In this document: one piece after another, positions 13,621 to 20,195 of the stretch
Numbering within the stretch: position 1 is the stretch's first letter
Layout: every line of letters starts with the position of its first letter
Source of the DNA: Candidatus Saccharimonadales bacterium
GTDB taxonomy: Bacteria > Patescibacteriota > Saccharimonadia > Saccharimonadales > Saccharimonadaceae
Length of the DNA stretch: 24,008 nucleotides
NCBI GenBank assembly: GCA_030146045.1
Contig: JASLDG010000004.1
Location: 1 to 24,008 of the forward strand
Direction: 5' to 3'
Position numbers and translations under genes: made by a program
The notes under the pieces: model-generated
Told to the model about the DNA's origin: nothing
The model's database searches: none
Seen by the model: the letters and a program-made list of their open reading frames with translations, nothing else

Positions 13621-16143
13621 ATGAGTACTGTAGCACGCCTTATCGACACGTTTATACCAGATCATTATACGCTTTCTTTAGAGCTGGATCGCGCAAATCG
13701 CCATTTCCACGGCATTACAACCATTCATGGCATTGTCCCTGAAGACAGCCAGACAATCAAACTTCATGCCAAACAGCTCGACATTGAATCGGTACTTGTG
13801 AACGGCCGCTCAGCAACATTTACAGCAGGTGAAAATGATGAACTCACCATCACGCAAGATGATCTTGGCACTGGCGAACATGTCGTTGTCATTAGCTTTA
13901 ACGGTACTATTACTGATGCAATGCATGGCCTCTACCCTTGCTACTACGAGCATGCTGGTGTCAAACGCGAACTGCTCGCCACACAGTTCGAGAGCCACCA
14001 TGCTCGCGAAGTCTTTCCATGTATCGACGAACCGGCAGCAAAAGCCACCTTTGATGTCACGCTAACAACCGAAGCTGATCGCACCGTATTGGGCAATATG
14101 CCCGTACGCCAACAAGAAGAGACAGACGATCGTAAGCTCATTACAACCTTCGAAACAACGCCACGTATGAGCACCTACTTGCTCGCATTCGTCGTCGGCG
14201 AACTACAGAAGGCAACCGCCACCACGAAGGACAGTGTCGAAGTCAATATCTGGGCCACGCCAGCGCAGCCAGTCGAAAGCCTCGACTTTGCGCTCGATAT
14301 CGCCGTCCGTACCATTGAGTTTTATAATGATTATTTTGGCGTCGCCTATCCGCTTCCAAAAAGTGACCACGTTGCCCTGCCTGATTTCAGTAGCGGTGCT
14401 ATGGAAAACTGGGGACTCGTTACCTATCGCGAAATAGCCTTACTGGCAGATCCGGCAACGACGAGTGTATCAAGCAAACAATATATCGCCACCGTTATTG
14501 CTCATGAACTAGCTCACCAGTGGTTTGGCAATCTTGTGACGATGCAGTGGTGGAACGACCTCTGGCTCAATGAAAGTTTCGCTACCCTGATGGAATATCT
14601 TGCAGTTGATGCGCTTCATCCGGAATGGAACATCTGGCTCGATTTCGCCAGTAACGAGGCAGTTGTCGCGCTCCGTCGTGACGCGCTCGACGGCGTACAA
14701 TCGGTACAGGTTGATGTCAATCACCCCGATGAAATTAGTACGCTGTTTGACGGTGCTATCGTCTACGCCAAAGGTGCACGCCTTCTACGTATGATCCAAC
14801 ACTATATTGGCGATACCGCATTCCAAACCGGTCTCAAGCAATACTTTGCCGACCATGCCTACCAAAACACCATTGGCGGTGATTTATGGGCGGCGCTTGA
14901 AACAGCAAGCGGCAAACCTGTCAGTACTATTATGAATCAATGGATTTCACAATCAGGCTTCCCTGTCGTTTCAGTTGATAGACACGATGAAATGCTAACG
15001 CTCCGTCAAGAGCAGTTCTTCGTCGGTCCACATGCCGAGACTGGGAGGATATGGCCAATACCTCTTGCCAGTACACATCCAGTCGTGCCAGAATTGATGG
15101 AAAGCGCAACCTACGATCTACAGCTTACTGATCCGGTTCATTTAAATGTAGGCGACACCGCGCACTTTATTACACACTACGACAGTCGCTCCCGTGATTA
15201 TCTTGTAGAACGAATTAAGGACTTATCGCTCGATCCAATTAGTCGACTGCAATTTCTCGATGAAGCTACCTTGCTGGCACGCGGCGGACGCCTCTCAAGT
15301 GCTGAACTCATCCCGATGATCGAAAGCTATCAGCATGAGACGTCAGAGCCAGTTTGGGGTATCATTTCGCTTGCAATCGGAGAACTAAAAAAGTTCGTTG
15401 AAGATAATCCAGAGGCCGAGGCTAAGCTGCGAGCACTCGCTGCGCGCGTCGCTCGTGATCAATACGTGCGCCTTGGCTGGAATGCAAAACCGAGCGAGCC
15501 CGAAGAAGACACTAAACTGCGAAGCATTGCCGTCGGACTGATGCTCTACGGAGAAGACCAAGAGGCAATTAACCGTGCCGTTGAACTTTACAATACAGCC
15601 GAGTCGCTTGAATCATTCGATCCAGAGCTCCGACCACTTATTCTTTCTACCGTTGCACGACACGGAGACCCTGAAGTTGTCGATGATTTACTTAATTTGT
15701 ATCGCAGCACCCCATCGAGCGAGATTCGCCAAGATATATGCGCTGGCATTACGAGTACGCGCTCACCCGAGAAGATTGAGCTCTTACTCCGTACTATCAA
15801 AAATAGTACCGTCGTGCGACCGCAGGATGTGGCCCGCTGGTTTGTATATCTCGTGCGTCATCGCGAAAGTCGCACCGCCACCTGGCAATGGGTGCGCGAC
15901 AGCTGGGATTGGATCGAGTCAACATTTGGCGGAGACAAGAGCTATAGTGACTATCCGCGCTATGCGGCCACTGCACTTGTAACGCGTGAGCAGCTTGCCG
16001 AGTATCAAGAATTCTTCAACCCGCTTCAGTCAGACATATCACTCAACCGTGCCATAGAGCTCGGTATCCGCGAAATCGAAGGTCGCATTGAGCTCATTGA
16101 ACGCGACAAGGAAGCCGTTCAACAAGCACTACTCAATCTCTAG
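13621..16143 (+). CDS. pepN: M1 family zinc aminopeptidase (aminopeptidase N type)
   Basis: An 840-residue gluzincin that removes N-terminal residues from peptides. The N-terminal beta domain covers about 1-200. The catalytic domain holds the substrate-binding GAMEN motif (259-263) and the zinc site H295-E-L-A-H299 with E318 exactly 18 residues further (HEXXH-X18-E). A YAKGARLL segment near residue 382 supplies the usual catalytic tyrosine. The C-terminal half (about 520-830) is an ERAP1-type helical-repeat domain. There is no signal peptide, so it should act in the cytoplasm on imported or internally generated peptides. ATG 13621 is one base from the predicted transcription start. The 3' end overlaps the convergent RNase HII-YraN gene by 15 bp. 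Confidence 0.96.
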   Translation: MSTVARLIDTFIPDHYTLSLELDRANRHFHGITTIHGIVPEDSQTIKLHAKQLDIESVLVNGRSATFTAGENDELTITQDDLGTGEHVVVISFNGTITDAMHGLYPCYYEHAGVKRELLATQFESHHAREVFPCIDEPAAKATFDVTLTTEADRTVLGNMPVRQQEETDDRKLITTFETTPRMSTYLLAFVVGELQKATATTKDSVEVNIWATPAQPVESLDFALDIAVRTIEFYNDYFGVAYPLPKSDHVALPDFSSGAMENWGLVTYREIALLADPATTSVSSKQYIATVIAHELAHQWFGNLVTMQWWNDLWLNESFATLMEYLAVDALHPEWNIWLDFASNEAVVALRRDALDGVQSVQVDVNHPDEISTLFDGAIVYAKGARLLRMIQHYIGDTAFQTGLKQYFADHAYQNTIGGDLWAALETASGKPVSTIMNQWISQSGFPVVSVDRHDEMLTLRQEQFFVGPHAETGRIWPIPLASTHPVVPELMESATYDLQLTDPVHLNVGDTAHFITHYDSRSRDYLVERIKDLSLDPISRLQFLDEATLLARGGRLSSAELIPMIESYQHETSEPVWGIISLAIGELKKFVEDNPEAEAKLRALAARVARDQYVRLGWNAKPSEPEEDTKLRSIAVGLMLYGEDQEAINRAVELYNTAESLESFDPELRPLILSTVARHGDPEVVDDLLNLYRSTPSSEIRQDICAGITSTRSPEKIELLLRTIKNSTVVRPQDVARWFVYLVRHRESRTATWQWVRDSWDWIESTFGGDKSYSDYPRYAATALVTREQLAEYQEFFNPLQSDISLNRAIELGIREIEGRIELIERDKEAVQQALLNL

Positions 16144-17202
16144 CCACGACGCCACCTCCGGAGGTTCGCCCGTCACTGCCGCAGCCGCTAACCGTAAATT
16201 CAGGTGTGCCGCGCTTTGCGCCTCGGCATAGTAGTGCGCCGCGAATTTCATTTGATTCAGTTTCTTGGCCGTAATCGCCGCAAACCCATCGCCATGACGA
16301 GCATTTTCTCGATATTTAACCTCGGTGAAATACAGGGTGTCGTCTTTTTGCGACACAATATCAATCTCGCAGTAGCGCGTTTTCCAGTTGCGCGCTACGA
16401 CCTCGTGTCCGGCTCGCACTAAATAATTCGCCACTTCCGTTTCAGCGCGATCACCGATTTTCTTGGTCGTCTCATACTCTACACTATCTTGCGTGATTGG
16501 CGTAGCGCGGGTGGCGGCGGAGGGGGCGCTCCCATGTCGAGCTATGCGAGACAATGGGGTAAATCCGCCGACAGGACCCGCAGCCAGCGACCTACGTGCA
16601 GATTTCCCCGAAATCTGTAACGACGGGAGCGGTGTATTTATCCGATATTTTGCGAGCGGTGCAAACGAAAGCCGATGCAGCGGCGTCACGCCAAGCCGCT
16701 CAATTGCTGCCCGATGTTTCGCTACGCCATAGCCAACATGCGACCCAAACCCATACCCTGGATAAACCTCATCCTGCTCGGCCATATATCGATCACGCGC
16801 TACTTTAGCGATAATTGACGCCGCACTCACACTTGGCACGAGCAAATCCGCTTTCGGCATTGTTTGTACATATTTACCCTTGCCTGTTGCTGCCAAAAAA
16901 TTAATCGTCCCGTCAATGATAATTTCCGAATATGCGCAGGTGATTGCCTCGACTGCCCGAATCGTTGCCAATCGCAAAGCCGCCGATAATCCAATCTCGT
17001 CTATCTCGGATGCCGGAACCCAACCCAAACCCGTTGCGACCGCCTTTTCAAGAATAATCGACTCCAACTCTTCCCGACGTTTTTTACTCAGCTTTTTACT
17101 ATCAGTCAGTCCATCAATTCGCGCACCACCAAGCACCACCGCGCCTACTACGAGAGGCCCTGCCCACGGCCCACGACCAACTTCGTCAATACCAAGAATC
17201 AT
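16129..17202 (-). CDS. rnhB: ribonuclease HII fused to YraN/UPF0102 nuclease-fold domain
   Basis: One 357-residue reading frame contains two normally separate proteins. Residues 1-187 are RNase HII, which cuts RNA in RNA-DNA hybrids and starts ribonucleotide excision. The GIDEVGRGPWAGP motif supplies D6 and E7, with D98 (IIIDGT) and D137 (ARDRYM) completing the active site. A Ser/Ala/Arg-rich linker (about 188-245) leads to a YraN/UPF0102 domain (about 246-357) with GDRAETEVANYL, CEIDIV (279-281 EID) and FTEVKYRE (294-296 EVK), the restriction-endonuclease-like acidic and lysine residues of that family. The two genes are often neighbours in other bacteria, so this looks like a fusion in place. 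ATG 17202 is chosen because RNase HII homology begins there and a -10 places +1 on it; the frame extends upstream only into a terminator. Confidence 0.93.
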   Translation of the reverse strand: MILGIDEVGRGPWAGPLVVGAVVLGGARIDGLTDSKKLSKKRREELESIILEKAVATGLGWVPASEIDEIGLSAALRLATIRAVEAITCAYSEIIIDGTINFLAATGKGKYVQTMPKADLLVPSVSAASIIAKVARDRYMAEQDEVYPGYGFGSHVGYGVAKHRAAIERLGVTPLHRLSFAPLAKYRINTPLPSLQISGKSARRSLAAGPVGGFTPLSRIARHGSAPSAATRATPITQDSVEYETTKKIGDRAETEVANYLVRAGHEVVARNWKTRYCEIDIVSQKDDTLYFTEVKYRENARHGDGFAAITAKKLNQMKFAAHYYAEAQSAAHLNLRLAAAAVTGEPPEVASWLEIE

Positions 17203-17208
17203 AGTTCC

Positions 17209-17214
17209 ATTGTA
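17209..17214 (-). promoter_or_regulatory. -10 box of the RNase HII-YraN gene
   Basis: TACAAT on the minus strand (17214-17209). Predicted +1 is 17202, the A of the ATG. It lies directly after the T-tract of the rplS terminator; no good -35 is visible. Confidence 0.55.
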
Positions 17215-17218
17215 AAAC

Positions 17219-17248
17219 AAAAAGACCCAAGCTACTGCGGGTCTTTTT
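17219..17248 (-). terminator. intrinsic terminator of rplS
   Basis: Stem AAAAAGACCC/GGGTCTTTTT around a ten-base loop, 22 bp after the rplS stop, continuing into GTTTT on the minus strand. The symmetrical A/T flanks would also work in the other direction. Confidence 0.88.
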
Positions 17249-17270
17249 GTTTTGTAAAATTTCGCTCGTA

Positions 17271-17795
17271 TCAGGCGTTATCTTTATGTGCAGCCTCAAC
17301 CGCGTCTTGCTTTGCCTTCAAATCAGCTGCTTCAGCCTCTTTTTCAGCCTGCTTCTCGGCTGCAGCTGCTTTCGCTTCTTCTTTTAGGCGTGCTTCTTCA
17401 GCTTCAGCGTGCGCATCGTGAATATCGTTCACCCCTTCGCGGTCAAACTGTACAGCGGTCAAACGAGCAGACTTACCGCTACGCTTACGCAGGAATGAGA
17501 GGTAGTTACGACGAACTTTGGCACGACGCACGATTTCTACCTTTTCGACAAGCGGACTGTGAAGCAAGAAGCTCTTCTCAACACCAATACCACTGGCAAT
17601 CTTGCGAACCGTAATACGGCTGGTGTGCGATTTTTTGTTGTCAGTACGGATCACCACACCTTCAAAAATCTGGATACGCTCTTTGTTACCTTCTTTAATT
17701 TTTTGGTGGACACGAACGGTATCGCCGCTACGTACGTCAACAACAGCTGCTTTTTTCTGCTCGTCGTTCACCTTCTGGATAAGTGCAAAACTCAT
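17271..17795 (-). CDS. rplS: 50S ribosomal protein L19 with C-terminal extension
   Basis: A 174-residue protein; typical bacterial L19 is about 115. Residues 1-118 are a standard L19 with VRSGDTVRVHQKIKEGNKER, IQIFEGVVIR, ITVRKIASGIGVEKSF and the basic VRRAKVRRNYLSFLR segment. L19 sits at the 30S-50S interface. Residues about 124-174 form an Ala/Glu/Lys-rich extension (EAEEARLKEEAKAAAAEKQAE) that should be one long charged helix. ATG 17795 is chosen because AGAGGAA lies six bases upstream and L19 homology starts there; the open frame back to 17900 is a leader with no protein character. It is not in the common rpsP-rimM-trmD-rplS cluster. It has its own promoter and terminator. Confidence 0.95.
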   Translation of the reverse strand: MSFALIQKVNDEQKKAAVVDVRSGDTVRVHQKIKEGNKERIQIFEGVVIRTDNKKSHTSRITVRKIASGIGVEKSFLLHSPLVEKVEIVRRAKVRRNYLSFLRKRSGKSARLTAVQFDREGVNDIHDAHAEAEEARLKEEAKAAAAEKQAEKEAEAADLKAKQDAVEAAHKDNA

Positions 17796-17900
17796 ATGTA
17801 ATTCCTCTGTTGGTCCGATCCGACTTTGGCTGGCCACGCAGTTGTATCCCTGCGGCTCCACACCGTCGATGATTCGGCGCTTATTTCTATATACAATCAA
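17796..17900 (-). promoter_or_regulatory. long rplS 5' leader, possible ribosomal-protein leader RNA
   Basis: About 105 bases between the predicted transcription start and the L19 ATG. A hairpin CGCAG-GGATACAA-CTGCG is visible around 17840-17857, with other G+C-rich self-complementary pieces such as GGCTGGCC. L19 leaders that autoregulate rplS are known in Firmicutes. Similarity here rests on position and length, not on a recognised fold. Confidence 0.35.
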
Positions 17901-17906
17901 TTAGAC

Positions 17907-17935
17907 ACTATAGCATACTTTCATGCCAATGAAAA
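17907..17935 (-). promoter_or_regulatory. rplS promoter with inverted repeat
   Basis: TTTTCA (17935-17930) and TATAGT (17912-17907) on the minus strand, spacer 17 bp, predicted start near 17900. An inverted repeat TTTCAT-GCCA-ATGAAA (17919-17934) overlaps the -35 and spacer and may be an operator or a weak end for the pilB transcript. Confidence 0.55.
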
Positions 17936-17956
17936 GAGGTAGCCACGGTGATTACA

Positions 17957-19585
17957 CTAAATCGCGCGGTTGACTTCTTCGAGAGTCGTTTCACCCCGAA
18001 GTGCCGCTAGCACACCCGCCTGCATCAAGGTGATCAATCCGGCTGATTTTTTGGCTTCTTTCTCAATCGCTTCCGGGTTAGCATCGGCAATATCGCCACG
18101 CAAAAACGCCTGAATATGACTATTGACAACCATTTGCTCCATAATCACGATGCGGCCTTTAAACCCAAACGGTGCATCAGGGTGGATTGCCGGCTTCCAA
18201 AGTGTAAAGTTGTCGAGGTCAATCCCCGGCATTCGCTCAGCTGGCACGCCTTCAAGTACCTTGCGTACCCATTTTTTGGTTGCCTCATCCGGCTCATACT
18301 CTTCTTTGGAAGCATCAAATAGACGTCGCACCAAACGCTGCGCAATCAACAGGCGAATCGCCGAGCTAAATATCGGATTGATACCGATCATACCGATCAT
18401 ACGGCTAAATGCCGCCGAGGTAGAATTGGCGTGGAACGAACTAAGCACCAAGTGTCCGGTAATTGACGCCTGAATAGCCGTCTTTGCGGTATCAACGTCA
18501 CGAATCTCACCAAGCATCACCACATCAGGGTCAAGACGGAGCACGCTACGCAACCCATCGGCAAATGTTTGGCCATGCGTGGTATCAATCGGAATCTGCG
18601 CGATACCGCTAATACCATACTCAATTGGGTCCTCAAGCGTCAGAATCTTACGATCGGTCGTGTTAAGTGCATTCAGCAAGCTATAGAGCGTCGTCGACTT
18701 ACCGGAGCCAGTCGGACCAACCATCATCATCATACCGCGCGGGTGACGCACAATTTCTTGAATCTCGCCCATTTCTTTTGGCGGAATACCGAGTAGATCA
18801 AGATTTAGCATCGACTCGTCAAAGTTAAACAAGCGGAGTACCGCATCTTGGCCGTACATGGTTGGTACGGTTTCGATACGAATATTGAGAAGGTGAGAAG
18901 CGCCATCGCGATGGATCTCTTTTTGGATATGTCCAGATTGCGATGTTTTGGCAGCACTCGAAATATTGGCGCGAGAGCCAATCGCACCCATCAAAATGCG
19001 GTATTTATCTTTGTGTAGATCAGCTACCGGATGAAGCGCGCCGTCGACACGCATACGAATACGGATATAGGTACGCTGATTTTCAACATGAATGTCGCTG
19101 GCTGCCAATCGATCCGCTTGGTCAATCAAGTAGTCAAGGATTTGATCTGACCCAACTGAATTAAGGGTTTTACTAACCGTCGCAAGTGTCGTGCTGTCGC
19201 CATCTTTGGCGATGGTGATATCATCGTAAATAACCTTTTTCGGTGGGTCGTACCGATTCATCAGCACCATGTAACCGGCGTTACTGATGAGGAACATTTG
19301 CGCTTCACGGCCGTCATCTTGATACTTTTGACGAATCTGACCAATCACTGATTGTGGTGTTTGGCTCGTCACACCAAAACGGTACGGTGCATATTCACCC
19401 CCCATCTGGAGTGGCACCATGCGGTTTTTATGCATATCCGCAATATCTATCAGATCACGAACAAGATCCAGCTCGTCTTCGATTTCGCGAGTATCAAGAT
19501 ATTGCAGTCCGAGGATAGCGGCACGCTGTTGAGTCGATTTTTCCTCGTGGTCGCGCCGCTGGCGTTGGATTTTTTTCTCGTCCAT
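17957..19585 (-). CDS. pilB: type IV pilus assembly / type II secretion ATPase (PilB/GspE family)
   Basis: A 542-residue hexameric secretion ATPase that would power pilus extension at the inner face of the membrane. It has an N-terminal domain, then Asp-box sequences (ILDYLIDQADRLAASDIHVE; IRIRMRVDGALHP), Walker A GPTGSGKST (290-298), Walker B with DPDVVMLGEIRD (352-363), and the His box ITGHLVLSSFHA (375-386). The zinc-binding four-cysteine region usual after QRLVRRL is absent; no cysteine occurs there. Because of this and the lack of neighbouring pilus genes, PilT-type or GspE-type use cannot be excluded, but length and the large N-domain favour PilB. ATG 19585 has no ribosome site and lies one base from the predicted transcription start. 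Confidence 0.9.
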   Translation of the reverse strand: MDEKKIQRQRRDHEEKSTQQRAAILGLQYLDTREIEDELDLVRDLIDIADMHKNRMVPLQMGGEYAPYRFGVTSQTPQSVIGQIRQKYQDDGREAQMFLISNAGYMVLMNRYDPPKKVIYDDITIAKDGDSTTLATVSKTLNSVGSDQILDYLIDQADRLAASDIHVENQRTYIRIRMRVDGALHPVADLHKDKYRILMGAIGSRANISSAAKTSQSGHIQKEIHRDGASHLLNIRIETVPTMYGQDAVLRLFNFDESMLNLDLLGIPPKEMGEIQEIVRHPRGMMMMVGPTGSGKSTTLYSLLNALNTTDRKILTLEDPIEYGISGIAQIPIDTTHGQTFADGLRSVLRLDPDVVMLGEIRDVDTAKTAIQASITGHLVLSSFHANSTSAAFSRMIGMIGINPIFSSAIRLLIAQRLVRRLFDASKEEYEPDEATKKWVRKVLEGVPAERMPGIDLDNFTLWKPAIHPDAPFGFKGRIVIMEQMVVNSHIQAFLRGDIADANPEAIEKEAKKSAGLITLMQAGVLAALRGETTLEEVNRAI

Positions 19586-19592
19586 TAGGGCT

Positions 19593-19601
19593 ATTATAGC
19601 A
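19593..19601 (-). promoter_or_regulatory. extended -10 promoter of the pilB-like gene
   Basis: Minus strand TGCTATAAT: TATAAT at 19598-19593 preceded by TG at 19601-19600. Predicted +1 is 19586, one base before ATG 19585, so the transcript should be leaderless. Confidence 0.7.
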
Positions 19602-19688
19602 AACCTTGAGCGTTTTAGTTGCGAATACGCAAATGGTTAAGCGGATAACACAAAGACTTACGGAGATGCACTCAGCTTTCGTTTGCGC

Positions 19689-19694
19689 TACAAT
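19689..19694 (+). promoter_or_regulatory. -10 box of the trmH-family gene
   Basis: TACAAT, with predicted +1 at 19701, one base before ATG 19702. No Shine-Dalgarno is present. Confidence 0.55.
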
Positions 19695-19701
19695 AGAGCC
19701 T

Positions 19702-20193
19702 ATGCGCGAAATCATCGTCATTGCCCACAATATCCGCTCCGCCCATAACGTGGGCGCGTTTTTCCGGACAGCCGACGGCCTTGGTATTTCCAAGCTGATC
19801 ATTAGCGGATATACGCCCTATCCAACCTTCGAAGGTGACACTCGTCTGCCTCATTTTGCCGATAAAATCACTCGGCAGATTCACAAAACCGCTCTCGGTG
19901 CCGAAAGCACCGTGCCATTCGAATATCACGAAATACCACCACTCGAAATGCTAAAACAATCCGGCTATCGCATTGTCGGCCTTGAGCAAGACGAGCGATC
20001 ACATATTCTTCCAGATTATATGCCTCCACAAAAAATCGCGCTTTTCCTCGGCAATGAGATTGATGGTATTTACCCCGAGTTTCGCGCTGAGTGTGATGAT
20101 CTTATCGAAATTCCAATGGATGGCCACAAAGAATCATTCAACGTGAGTGTCGCCACTGGCATGGCGCTCTACCATCTTCTCTACTGGAACTAA
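19702..20193 (+). CDS. SpoU/TrmH-family RNA 2'-O-methyltransferase
   Basis: A 163-residue SPOUT methyltransferase using S-adenosylmethionine. All three trefoil-knot motifs are present: motif 1 HNIRSAHNVGAFFRTADGLG (9-28) with Asn10 and Arg22, motif 2 ALFLGNEIDGI (113-123), and motif 3 IEIPMDGHKESFNVSVATG (135-153). It has only the catalytic domain, as in TrmL and small TrmH proteins, without an N-terminal RNA-binding extension. The target (tRNA position or rRNA) cannot be told from sequence. ATG 19702 is chosen because motif 1 starts immediately after and a -10 box places +1 next to it; the frame extends upstream to 19606 but that part is non-homologous. It ends two bases from the convergent dnaE stop. 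Confidence 0.92.
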   Translation: MREIIVIAHNIRSAHNVGAFFRTADGLGISKLIISGYTPYPTFEGDTRLPHFADKITRQIHKTALGAESTVPFEYHEIPPLEMLKQSGYRIVGLEQDERSHILPDYMPPQKIALFLGNEIDGIYPEFRAECDDLIEIPMDGHKESFNVSVATGMALYHLLYWN

Positions 20194-20195
20194 TA

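Noticed and set aside
17796..17900. 35-residue N-terminal extension of L19
   Set aside because: No L19 homology and no start signal; AGAGGAA fixes ATG 17795. The open frame is chance within a leader.
19606..19701. 32-residue N-terminal extension of the TrmH-family protein
   Set aside because: The -10 box and methyltransferase motif 1 both point to ATG 19702; the upstream part has no family similarity.
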